This document shows, piece after piece, positions 22,338 through 33,560 of a stretch of DNA of 64,000 nucleotides; the stretch's first letter is position 1, and the number at the start of each line of letters is the position of its first letter. Position numbers and translations under genes: made by a program. The notes beneath the pieces were generated by a model that was not told the DNA's origin, made no database searches, and saw nothing but the letters and a program-made list of their open reading frames with translations. The DNA is from Sphagnum magellanicum (lineage: Eukaryota > Streptophyta > Sphagnopsida > Sphagnales > Sphagnaceae), in NCBI GenBank assembly GCA_021904315.1, contig CM038913.1:805958-869957 (forward strand), written 5' to 3'.

Positions 22338-23320
22338 AAAAAATACGCTACTTGTATAAGGTAGGCCTATATTTAATATTGAGATTGTATAGGCCTAATA
22401 TTATCTCAAGTCCATACCAGGCAGGTGGTAGTACATGGCATTGCACAATGAAAGCATAAACCCTAATTCAGTTTTGTAGAGTGAGAATCTAAGTTAGGTT
22501 TAGGAGTATGGCATATACATCTTCTAGGAAGGATAAATTTGTAATTAGGTTGGGTATGTAGGTATTTTGCATTTTGCTAGATGGATATGTGAACCTGGTG
22601 CATTTTACTAAGACCTTTCATTACCCTCAGCTGGCCACAGCCTTGGACCGTAATACTAGAGTATATGTGTCATGGACGGCTTCAACATATGTCCATTAAA
22701 CAATTAATCAATTTTGAAGATTCCAGGTTGAAAACAGAATGTTTGTGAATATTCCAAAAGATTTTCTTATTTTCCTTCACAACAGATTGTTCTTTGAATT
22801 TTTTTGGGAAAATTTTCAACATTTGTACAAAAAAACATAATATTTTTACAATATATTGTATTGAAGCTGCCAAGGGACTATCAAATAGATTTTTGGATTC
22901 TTGCTTTTGAAGTCCACATGTGCGACACGCTAGTGAGTGTCATGACCCATAATCAAATATAAGTCATCTAACTATAAATTGGGTAATTCCACTTAGGTTG
23001 CTTGAATGTCTTAATCCTCTCTCTTTAATGTGGGAGAGTAAATTTTGCAACCTTGGTGTAATTGGGGCATCTAACCAACACTTGAAATTGAATACTTGAA
23101 AAGAGTGGGTGATTAATCGCTCCCTTAATCTCGACTTAACAAGCATTTATCATGTAGATACTGCATATATCAATACATTGGAAATAACATTGTGTAGGCC
23201 AACTGCAGTTGTGGTAGGGGCACAAACTAATTTACAATCACTTGACTGTAAAGGAAGTGCATTACACTACACCACTAAAATTCAAATCATTAGCTTCAAC
23301 ATTCTTCTTGTACACAATTT
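21725..23320. other. Intergenic DNA with a 34-base C tract
   Basis: No gene recognised. A near-pure poly-C tract (about 22301-22335, with one T near its start) followed by eight A residues is the one striking feature. The Gly-rich minus-strand frame starting there is an artefact of it. Confidence 0.55.
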
Positions 23321-23321
23321 G

Positions 23322-23632
23322 TGATCATAAGTTTTGAAGCTTAGTTTTGATATATACTCAATTTCTGATCATTAGCTTTGAAACCTAATTTTGGAATATA
23401 CTCAATTTCCAATCATTAGCTTTGAAACTTAGTTTTGGCATATACTCAATTTCCCATCATAAGCTTTGAAGCCTAGTTTTTTGGTGTGTACCCAATTTCC
23501 CAATCATTAACTTTGAAGCTTAGTTTCGGCATGTACCCAAATTTCCAGTGACCAGTTTTGGAGCTTAGTTTTTGGCATATACCCAATTTTTCAGATCATA
23601 AGCTCCCAAGCTTTTCTGCATGCAACCCAATT
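23322..23632. repeat. ~45-bp satellite-like tandem array
   Basis: Seven head-to-tail units of 44-48 bp with consensus words ATCATTAGCTTTGAAGCTTA, GTTTTGGCATATACCCAATTT and CC. The units become more diverged towards 23.6 kb. It does not code. Confidence 0.92.
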
Positions 23633-24340
23633 TCAAATCATTAATAGCCTGTTCAATCTTCCCTTTCCATCATACAGCATCACTCAAGTTTCTATACTCA
23701 AGAGCATCCAGTGAAAAAGTGTTCCATCTTGGCCCCACATGATGTCCCTCAGTTTGGTTACAATGTTGAGATGAATCTTGTACTTTGGATACTAAATCAT
23801 CAAGAGTTTTGTTTCAAACTTTGTTGTGTTTCACAACAATGTTTGCCCACATCATGTGGACGTACAAACTTGTTGGCATATGTAAAATTGTTGGGTGTGA
23901 TGATGAAGCAAAGAAAAAAACGGATCTGTTTTTTCCCTTAAAGTTTTTTTTTTCATGGCAGGAGGTGCTCATCACAAGCTGCTAGGTCTGCATTTGCAGA
24001 CACCAACTTTGCTAGCAGATTCTGATCACATACGTTTTTTAGGTAGAAGAAAATCACCTGCAGAGAAAGAATATGATGAGGAGAGACGAAAAAAGAGTCA
24101 GTCACACAACCCTCTTATTATTTCCTGTCTTGCAAGAAGATAGTGTCTATCCATTTCAGTCAAAGGCAACAGAAAAACATTTGGCAATAGCTTCTGGTCT
24201 TGTTAGACTGGAAGTAATGAGGAATTCTTGTCTAATTGGCAGACAACATTTGGCAACCTATTACTTAGACTTTTACAAGCGAACTTTGAAGTTTGACAAA
24301 CATGTATTCAAAGGTGAATTTATTGGCCTTGCCTACCAAG
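23633..24340 (+). other. Open but unrecognised region
   Basis: Overlapping plus-strand frames (23955-24143 and 24073-24399) have somewhat coding-like composition (for example RRKSPAEKEYDEERRKK, and LATYYLDFYKRTLKFDKHVF) but neither matches a family I recognise. They could be frameshifted pieces of one decayed gene or chance frames. Confidence 0.2.
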
Positions 24341-24420
24341 GCAAGGATATTGTGTTTAGATTCATTATAGAGTATAGTAGGCAAGGATATTGTGTTTAGA
24401 TTCATTATAGAGTATATAGT
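24341..24420. repeat. 40-bp tandem duplication
   Basis: Copies 24341-24380 and 24381-24420 share GCAAGGATATTGTGTTTAGA followed by TTCATTATAGAGTATA. They are nearly identical, so the event is recent compared with the surrounding decay. Confidence 0.93.
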
Positions 24421-24754
24421 AGCTTAATGGATTTTGGCCCCGGCTAGGTAAATAATAGGTCTATTTTTATATGAAGATTTTTGAAAGACTATATTTGGCT
24501 TGTGTTGAAACTTGAGATTAGCTATAGCATTATAATATCTTGAAGGATTTTGGTTTCTTCTAGAGGGTTTTTTTGAAGATTATATTTTTGCATGGTGAAT
24601 TGTTTGAGTTTCCATAATTCTTCTTCTGCCTTAATAAAGGCTTTAATGTAAATGGCAAAGGCCACAGTGTGACACACAGCTTGTTATAAGTTGGTTTTTC
24701 CTACAAGCAAACCCAAGGAACACCTCTGAACATACAAATCATGTCCAACTAGCC

Positions 24755-25125
24755 GAATTCAAAGGGCAGGATTTCCTAGCCAGACAGTGTGAACCAGCAC
24801 ACCGCAGAGGATGGATGATGTGCATGGACAGGAAACAATTTTTCATTGTACTCCTGTCGTCACATAACTCACCATGGTGATTAGCTATGTACGAACCATC
24901 CACATGCATCTACCATACTTGGGAGCCACCAAGCACCTCACCTACTCAGCAATGTACCAAAAAACCACTTAAATACCAGGACGCTATATTCCCCTGTAAA
25001 TGCGTCCAGGGGAAGTAGGAGGCATTATGGGATGGGTTACTGAAGTGGAACCTTGGTTCATCCATGATAATTCAGCTTTCATTCGTCTGATGGATAGTGC
25101 ACTAGCGGGTGCATACACAGTCACA
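24755..25125 (+). repeat. Dispersed repeat family B, copy 2
   Basis: Shares an ordered set of words with 61370-61790: AGGATG, CAGGAAACA, TTTTCATTG/TTTTCTGTTG, AACTCACCATGGTGATTAGC, GGTTACTGAAGTGGAACCTTGG, GGTTCATCCA, and GTGCACTAGCGGGTGC. It is non-coding. The class (TRIM, LTR fragment or other) could not be assigned. Confidence 0.6.
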
Positions 25126-26437
25126 TAATTTGGATTGCCCTTCCTGAGTGAAGGAAGTGTATTGTCTAGTGTTGTGTGGTAGATTGTTTTATATATCCTT
25201 GGGTAAGGGTATATTCTTTATTCCAGTGGGTCTATCCCTCAAGTAAGGATATATTAGCACTATTCTTTTTCCATCAAGATAAGGTCCATGAATGATAAAA
25301 TTTTGATTTCCACTAGATGGGTAGGGTCCAAGTAATCCCTTATCATTTAATACTCCTAATTAGAGTAAAAATTTGATATGTATTTTTTAATCTAATTTTA
25401 AATTTAAAAAGGTCCACATTTTGGAGGTATTGATATAGTTTCCAAAGGCCAAACCTGGAAATCATGCACAAATCTCATGTCAAAATGCAAAAATCAAAGT
25501 TTTTTTATTCATTCTTGAGTACAAATACACACAAACACATTTAAAATATTTTAATCTGCTCAACGAAACATGGAGTTGAAGTGCCTATTGCTAAACACAC
25601 ACACACACACACACACAATGCTACAACTAAGGAAATTTACAAGGCTTTTATGACTAGACATGCATTCTATGTTTGGGATTGATCATCATGCTCAAAGGTT
25701 TGTTGACCATTACATTCCAACAATTTGGTAGACTTAAAACACAAGCAAATTGACAAAATTGGCACCAGCACGCCCCCAACAAATTAGTAGAATAAGAAAT
25801 ACCCACAAATTGATTGTTGATATATATAGGTTTCATGGTCTACCTATCTTAATCTTACTTACTCAGATTTTTGGTACATATATCTCTTTCCAACTATGGA
25901 TATGTCTTGCATATATTTAGGAATACACATAAGATAGAATTTTTCAAAATTACGTACCTTTTGGGTATGTGCACCATGTGAATATATTGATTTTTAAAAA
26001 TAAATTAAGCTAAATAATAAACCTTATGCATATGTGATAGTTTTATCTAAATTATATATATATATACCCACACAACATTGGTATTGTCTAATGTTGAGTG
26101 GCACACTGCTTTGGTGGGTAAGAACCCTCAATTTCAGTTAATATGAACCGAACTGAAACTGGGTCTGATTTTGGAATCAAAATAACAACCAGAACTTGAT
26201 CTTATTTTCTTAAGAACAAAACCCCGGAACTTCTATTTGTCTGCGGAACCAGAATTGGAATGGAAACCCTATTAATGATTTTTTTTATAAATATTTTTAA
26301 AGTGACTAGAACCAGGGGTTAATTGGAGATGATTGTAAGTTAATCATCGGTCCCAGTGGGGGTTAATATGAACTGCACCCAATCTGGATCTAATTCTCAG
26401 AACTGAAATTGGATTCACGCTTAGATTTATACTAGTG
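25126..26437. other. Intergenic DNA with CA microsatellite
   Basis: AT-rich, with no gene recognised. It contains a CA dinucleotide run (about 25596-25617), a TA run (26054-26065), and AAC/GGAACC-rich words at 26100-26420, including a repeated GTTAATATGAAC motif (26137 and 26362). Confidence 0.5.
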
Positions 26438-26918
26438 TAGTATGTGCCATTGGCCCAAGTGTGAACACATTGAGAGGTAAACTGGCTTTTCTTTCCAAAC
26501 TCAATTTTTGCAATTTGTTTGAATTTCCAGCAACAAAATCTACTCAAAAAATAAAATCTTCCAGATCTTAGCTCTGAAAATTGTGAAATAAACTCTATTA
26601 AATCTGACTCACCAAGGGCTTTCCAATAACACCAAGAACACCCCCAAATTCCAATAAATTTTTCAGTTTTGATTTTATTTTATTTTCATTCAGAAAATGA
26701 TTCCATTATCAATAGCTTCCACACTGTAGCTCCAAACACTCTCCAACCAAGTTGGTGCACCCCAACTCATCAAAAGCTTTTCAAAGATAGCAAACTTGCA
26801 TGGCATGAAGCATTGTGGTTTGGGAGACCTCAAAGTGACAAAACAAAACAAACTACCTTGCTTCATAGATGGACTAGCGAGGCATGATGTGTCATAGGCC
26901 CAAGTGTGAACCCGTTTC
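26438..26918. repeat. Pair of short direct repeats 450 bp apart
   Basis: TGTGCCATTGGCCCAAGTGTGAAC (about 26441-26464, shown in part) recurs as TGTGTCATAGGCCCAAGTGTGAAC at about 26888-26911. The DNA between has no recognised coding content. This could mark the ends of a short element or a local duplication. Confidence 0.5.
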
Positions 26919-27900
26919 AAAATAAGGGAAACTCAACATATGAAATTTTTTGTAAGGTTCAGGATTTAGGGTTAAATTAAACCCTAAACCCTAGACCCTA
27001 TATCATTTTAATAACCTACTTGAATAATTGGAATTTTATCCTAGTAGATAATCAATTATAAAATTCTAAACATGTTTATGATAAAAAAATTAAAAATAAA
27101 ATGAAAACCATATAATCTACCTTACCTAGGTAATATAATCAAAGATCCCAAGGTGGGCATTTGATAGTTGACCTTTATGCATAACCAATGGTTATTACCC
27201 AAAAGACTAAGTGAGTATATTGATAACTAGGGGTATTATTTTTATAGTGAAATGGATAATCAATGGATCTAAATTTTTTATTTAATTTTTTAATAATGTA
27301 CCTAAAAAAAGAAAACTAACCAACATTGATCAAATGTAGTTCTATGAATTTTTAAACATTTTGTCAAAGGTCAAAACCAATTCTTTGATTTTTGAAAACC
27401 ATCAATCAAAGGTATACATACACCTTACCCTTACACCACAAGTTCCAACTCCAAAAAATTAAAACCTCCCAACAATAATTTGGGTCAAGGTCACAAAAAC
27501 TTGAACCCATAGGTTTAACTTTGCAAATTAAAAAACCTTCTAACATTAATCCACAATGGAACCAATGTTGGGCATGTACCTCTCTAACAAGTAAGAATCA
27601 TTAATTATGGTTTTGATTAATATGAACATTTCCACCCTTGGCATTACACTAATATAGGTTACTTTTAAAGGTCATCAATGCCTTTAATTGGCTTGCCTAA
27701 TAAACAACCCCACTTTTACCTTATATATCATCTTTGATAAAAGATCAACACATTTTTCTCCATTTTCATCTTTATCATCAATCTTTACATGAGCTTGATT
27801 CTCATCTTTCACTACAATAACTCATATCTTTAGTTTTTTAACAATAGAATCAATCATGGAGTGTTAAAGAAACCAATTATTTAATCAATTGGAAGCATAA
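26919..27900. other. AT-rich intergenic DNA with telomere-like tract
   Basis: Contains TTAGGGTTAAATTAAACCCTAAACCCTAGACCC (26966-26998, abbreviated here), a small telomere-like palindrome. No gene recognised. Confidence 0.5.
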
Positions 27901-28790
27901 TGACATGCCCCCAAACTCCTTAGTAGACTCAAGTGTGGGTCCCAAAGCAAAACAACAAAAAAAGAAGAGAATTGGGGCACGTTTTGTAACCCATAACACT
28001 TCGAGGGTAAGAAGGTGTGCTGGAGCTTTAGGTTGCGATTAAAACAAACTCACAAGTGAAAGTTCAAAATGAGGTGAACCTGCATAACTAAAAAAAAAAA
28101 ACGGTTAATGTAAATTAATTAGAATTGGTGCGACAAACTTAGTAAGGAGATTTCAAACACAAGCTTTACATGGCCCACAACCTGTGGGAAAAGGCACTAC
28201 TCCCCTCTCTATAGTATACTATGTGCCTTTCCACAAGGATTGCATCCAAATGTCATTTTTCCCAAGTGGAAATCCCAAAATTGGGACTTTGTTGTCCCAA
28301 AACTTTGGACGTTCATATCTTTTTCAAATCAAGTCTTTTTTTTAAATGTAAGGGTAATATCTTATAATTTTCAAAAAGATATGTCCAACAGTACATAACA
28401 CACCTTAATCGGAACTCATTTAACCTTTACTTTCAAGGGGTTTGTGGTTGGGAGTCAAATTTTCAATTCCCACCTTTTCAAATTCATGCAAATCAAGTTT
28501 AAATGAACAAAGCGAAGGCACTTTAAGCATCTATGCTTCCAAACCTTTCTAATGGTATCCTGGGAGCCCAATTTGGTGTTTGTTTACCATTACAACCAAA
28601 GTTATAAACATTTGCAACTCTCGCATGAGTGCAACTCCCAAAGTGGGAGTGCACTTGGGAGTCATTAAACTCCATCCCTTACACTCTCCCCCATTTGTAA
28701 AAGTGTGTTTCACACCTAAATGCATTTTCTTGGCCTCATAGGCCCTTGCACTCCACACTTAGTCACGAACCCAATGTTAAGGTTGTGACA
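27901..28790 (-). mobile_element. LTR copy (family A), minus orientation
   Basis: Begins TGACATGCCCCC and ends GGTTGTGACA on the plus strand, the same termini as the solo LTR at 6045-7078. It matches that LTR over most of its length: AGACTCAAGTGTGGGTCCC, GGGGCACG, GTATACTATGTGCC, TTGCATCCAAATGTC, AAACTTTGGACG, and ACGAACCCAATGTTAAGG. It is 890 bp. The flanks (CATAA and GGAAT) do not match, so no target duplication survives. No primer-binding site follows, so this is a solo or truncated LTR. It is more diverged and AT-shifted than the 6-kb copy. Confidence 0.85.
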
Positions 28791-29139
28791 GGAATTGGCA
28801 AACAATGATAATGAAGACTTATGATTCAATGCAATATTAGGTCATATGGAGCTTGAAGCACCTCAACAAAAACACAAAAGGTTAGTGCCTAGATGTAAAC
28901 CAAACATAGAAAAAGAAAGTGCAATGGTCACTAATGAATCTCGTAAAATTATTTTGCACCAACTCCTACCAAAATGAATCATTTTTTAATAGGCATTATA
29001 AGATGCATTGGTTTTTACTTTACAAGATCTTGTAAGATGCATGTGCACATTATTGTTATTTTTTGCAAAAATTAGATGTTTGCGGGATCATCGATATTTT
29101 TTCCATTTAAAAATGTATAAGTGTAATGAGAACGTTAGC

Positions 29140-29830
29140 TTATGGCTCGGTGTTGGCCCATCTAACAAATATTACAAGACCAAAGAAAGCACAACCATTG
29201 AATGTTTGAAACAATGTATGAAAGTTGTTTAAAAGTTCTTTGAAATGGAGTTCATGCAACAATCTCACAAGTTGATACAAAATATCAAATGGTGATTAAT
29301 GCATAAAAAAGTTTCTTTGGCATGTTTACTTTGTTAGACTCTATGCACTATCATTGGAAGAATTGCCTCATTGCTTGGCAAGGGCAATTCACTAATGAAG
29401 ATAACCACAAATAGATTAATTCTAGAAGTAGTTGTTGACCAAAGTTGTGAATCTAGGATGCATTTTTTGGATTACCAAATTGCAACAATGATTTAATTGT
29501 GTTGGATAAATTGTGACTAATTTTTAATTTGTTGCAAGGTGTAAGCACAAACTAAGTTTTTGAGGTCAATGGCAATAGGTATCTTTGTTACTTTTTGTTG
29601 GTCAACAAAATTTATCTTCACTGGTCTATATTTATGTAGAACATCCATGAACCCTAGGGTGAAAAATGACAACCAAAGCACAAGAATGCAAAGATGTGGA
29701 ATGATATTTTGGAATTCTATAAATGTGATTTGGGATTATAACAAACTCTAGTAAACAATGGGACTAAGAAGCCATAACTGACATCGTGATGGCTTATGTA
29801 ATTTTGGACAACATAATAATAAAAAATGAA
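29140..29830 (+). pseudogene. PIF/Harbinger-type transposase relic
   Basis: The plus-strand translation in two frames gives STTIECLKQCMKVV, then after a frame change LLDSMHYHWKNCLIAWQGQF, then DAFFGLPNCNNDLIVLDK. These match the order in plant HARBI1/ALP1-like DDE nucleases (ECLK-, D-MHW-WKNCP-AW-GQ, W-AFFG--GS-NDINVL). The first catalytic Asp position (D in LDSMH) is kept, but at least five stops and a frameshift destroy the gene. Confidence 0.85.
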
Positions 29831-31715
29831 CAAAATTTGAACTTGGAGTGATCATTTGATATGAAAGATAACATAATATTCAAAAAAGGATTTTCATTTT
29901 AGGTTTATGCTAAAAGCACCACTCAAATTGAAAACCATGATTCTCATTACAATCTTCGGAATGATTTCATAGAACATTTGTGGCAATTGAAAGCCAATAG
30001 CTAACTTTGAAATAAAATGTTCAAAAATCATTTTGTTCATTATTTGTGTGAATTGTCAAGTTTAGATTGTAATGATTGTGTCTTCCTAATTTAAAATTAT
30101 ATGCACAATTTCCAAATTATTTTCATCAAGGTCTAGTGCTTGAGGTTGCTTTATTGGAACAATTGTCAGTGGCAGAACTTTGAAATGATCATGGAACTTC
30201 TCAAGTTGTTCCCCAAACAAAAATATTCTTTAACTTCAATAATATTTTGTTCTTCTAAAATCAATGTTTTTTCCAATGTGGTAGGTTATAACCATATTTG
30301 CTATGGAACAAACTTGAGGCCTCATGGCATTTTCTTGTTTTTTTTAATCTTTAGTTTCTCCTTTTCTACCTTTGAACCTTATGGCCTTTCTGGAACTATG
30401 TTTGTTGGAGATGAGCTCTTGTAAACATCAAACAAATTTGTTTCACTTGTGTATAATACACCAGACTTGCACTTTTGTGGCACATGTTCTTGGATTCTTC
30501 ACATGTATTATTCTTCACGTTTAAAGACCTACATGGTTGGTCTTTCAAGATTAACCAACATGTGAATGATTGACGACACAAATGTTTGATCCTATGCAAC
30601 TCTAGAGATTTTTGAAAAGTATTTTTATTTGATGTCCTCGATTCACATAATGCACTCATAGCACTATGATTCTCACAAAACTTTGCAACATCCTATTTGG
30701 TATCCCCCATTTCATCTCCAATGACCTTGTTGGGCTCTTTATACAATATTAAAGTTGATTGACATTGTAATGAAGGTGCACACTCTCCCAAAATGTGGTC
30801 AACTTCTATCCATTCCCTATCATAGGGTCTTGAAAAATGTGAAGAAAGCTAATGCACAAAACCTTTTCCTCTTCAACAACAATTTTCTTTCCTTTCTTGC
30901 TCTTTGACATTGTAGTGCTTTTGCCTTATGTGTATAATGTAAAGGGTTCTTTCACAAAGGTTGATGACATCATTACTTTCTACACTTGTCATCAAAAAAT
31001 TTGATAGCAGGTCCACTTTTGTTTCAATATCCCACGCCAAAATGCAAGTTAGAAAATGGACTTCTACTAGGATGGACAAGTTTGTTGTACCGGCTGGATA
31101 CACAAGTGGTGCTACTTTTTTGGGACTACTAGGAAGTGCAACAAGAAGATGATGTTAACAGATCATTTATTGGATTGTGGTCAAGATGTTTAAAGAACCA
31201 AATTGGAAATTTTTGAAACTAGAATCTGATGTATGTGCATGAAATTAAACTCAATTTTTGAATCAGGCCTAAAAATTCTTGAATTTGAAAAATGTGTTAA
31301 AAATCGAGATCAAAACATTTTTAAATTACAAAGATTGGGGTTCAAGACCCCACCCAAAGAAACTTCAAATAAATTTCACAATGTCAAAACCGAGGTTCTT
31401 TAATATATTTTAAATGAAGAACCACACCACTCTAGTCCAAACCCTCACCCCAATCCGATCAAACGAAAATCTCTCATTCTTCCCAACTAGATAGGGTTAA
31501 TGGTTTTTCGTATTTTAATAAACAAAGGTGACCAAACATACCAAAACAAAGCAAAAAAAAATGGGTTCAAATTAATTGGGTAAAAAGTTGAAGAGAAACC
31601 ATTTTTTTTTTAAAATTCCTACAAGGGACCCCCAAAAACAAACAAATTAGGGTTGCACCACTATATCACCAAGTTCTCATTAAATTAAAGTGAAGATTAA
31701 AAAAGAGCTGAATCA
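29831..31715. other. Intergenic DNA, no recognised gene
   Basis: Minus-strand frames at 30396-30659 and 30873-31103 and a plus-strand frame at 30140-30424 have no recognisable domains. The composition is intermediate, so this may be old transposon DNA continuing from the Harbinger relic. Confidence 0.4.
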
Positions 31716-31885
31716 GCGTTTCAGTAAGTTATTGCCAACGCGTTTAGGAAGGGCGGGAAATCAAAAATCCCGCCATATCTAGCGGCTGTTTAGCGGGAGA
31801 ACAGGCTTAATCAGGCTCCAACCAAAATAGCGGCACAAATAGCGCATAAGTAAGTAGATAAATAGCGCCAGAAGTGATGACCAGT
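31716..31885. promoter_or_regulatory. Island of TAGCG words and E2F-like sites
   Basis: A GC-richer island in AT-rich DNA. GGGCGGGAAAT and ATCCCGCC face each other about 10 bp apart (31753-31778), both resembling the E2F core TTTCCCGC. Five TAGCG-type words follow at short spacing (TAGCGGC, TAGCGGG, TAGCGGCAC, TAGCGCAT, TAGCGCC). No gene could be attached to it. Confidence 0.3.
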
Positions 31886-32220
31886 TCCGAATTAGCATTT
31901 CTTTTAGTACCCACTTTCAGTCTTCTAGTTCATAAATTGGGGCCCACTGCTGGAAGTTGCCTAAATTCCTAGTACCCACTTTTTCAAACTGGGTCCCACA
32001 TATCACTAATGGATGATGATTGGAGGCCCTTTTAGTTAGTGCTCTGGTGCCCTAAAAAATTTATTGAATTGGTCATTGTGTTTTCCCCCCCTTTTCCCTG
32101 GACTATAGGAGGCTTTGGGTTGACATTATTAAATAGGCTTTTAAATTATTTTTTAAATATTAAATTTTTTCAACATTATTTTTATTGCAAAGTAATAAGG
32201 AAATATAATCTGAAAATTGA

Positions 32221-32895
32221 GTGATGTGTTCCTGCCTAGTCTATAAATAGGGAAAATTAATCAGTGTTTTTTTGGGGGGTATTTATTTGCAAAATCTATA
32301 AATAAGGAAAGATAATTTTTTTAAATATATGATGTGCTCTTGTCTAGCCTATAGATTAGAGAAAATCAACAGTTTTTCTTTGGGGGTATTTTTGTAATAT
32401 CTATTAATAAAGGAAGATGGATCTCTCTGGTCCGTGTATTGACGTTAAATTAAAAGAAAAGAAAGAAAGAAAGAAGATTTTTTTTTTTTTAATGTGTGAT
32501 GTGTTCTTGTCTAGCCTATAGATTTAAGAAATTCAAACAGTTTTTTTGGGGGGATATTTTTGTAATATCTATTAATAAAGGAAGATAATTTTTTTAATGT
32601 GTGATTTGTTCTTGTCTAGCCTATAAATTTAAAAAAATTCAAACAGTTTTTTTGGGGGGTATTTTTGTAGTATCTATTAATAAAGGAAGATTTTATTTTT
32701 AATGTGTGATGTGTTCTTGTCTTGTCTATAAAATGGGGGAAATTTAATTGTGGGTTTTTTTGGGGGGGCTAGAAATGGGGTTTGTGATTATATCTAATAA
32801 TAAGGAAATATAATTAGAAAATTATGTGATTGTGTTCTTGTCTAGTTTATAGATAGTGAAAATAAAATGGGGGGTGAGGTTTATGGCCTTATCTA
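32221..32895. repeat. ~105-bp satellite-like tandem array, 6 copies
   Basis: Units start at about 32221, 32330, 32497, 32601, 32707 and 32827. Each carries GTGATGTGTTCTTGTCTAGC, CTATAGAT, TTTTTTTGGGGGGTATTT and ATCTATTAATAAAGGAAGAT. The second unit is about 60 bp longer because of an insertion containing GGTCCGTGTATTGACG and a GAAA run (32430-32480). It does not code. Confidence 0.92.
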
Positions 32896-33129
32896 CTAGA
32901 TTATAGTTTGGAACATGGGGGGGGGAGGGGATTGGGGGGTGTGTGTTTCAAGCTCTTTTTAAACCCTAATTTTTTCAGAATAATAATTTAGAAGATATTA
33001 GTGTTGTGAAGAATTCTGTACAAGTCGGAAAGACATGCAGTCTGATAGGCTAGCTTCTGGCTTTTCACATGGATAACTCACCTATAGGGATGCTCAAAAC
33101 CCCACCCCCACAATCCACACATGACCTAT

Positions 33130-33560
33130 GGGGAGCCAATTTTTTATGATGGCTTTACTACAAGCACACACTGAGGAGAACCCTAGGGCTTCAAACCCCT
33201 CCCTCAAGAAAACCCACTTGGAAATTAACCTCCCCTACAACTTCACATATGATAAGTGGAAATTGGATGTGGGTTATGACTTAGGACTCAATTGTAGATG
33301 AACCACAACAAAGTTACCAAGGTTCCACCTTGGTAACCCATATATAGGACCTCCTACTTCCTCCTCACAATACTTATGTTAAGTAGGTATGTACTTAAGG
33401 GAGTAGGTATCAAAAGTAAGTAGTTAGGGAATGTAAGTGGTTGCCATGTAATAAAGGCTCTTGGGTGGGCACTAGGTAGGTAGATGCATGTGGATGGTTA
33501 ATACAAAGCTGACCACTGAAGTTATCCATTGTTCACATTGCATGGAGGGTTCATTATCAC
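33130..33560 (-). repeat. Dispersed repeat family B, copy 3 (inverted)
   Basis: On the minus strand it reads GGTTACCAAGGTGGAACC, GGTTCATCTACAATTGAGT, comparable to GGTTACCAAGGTGAAACC and GGTTCATCCACAACTGAGT at 61.65-61.71 kb. Flanking words (GTAGGTAGAT, ATGCATGTGGATGG) also correspond to the other copies. Confidence 0.55.

Noticed and set aside
23322..23632. Possible CRISPR-like repeat-spacer array
   Set aside because: The units are contiguous and diverged over their full length without unique spacers, and the DNA is plant nuclear.
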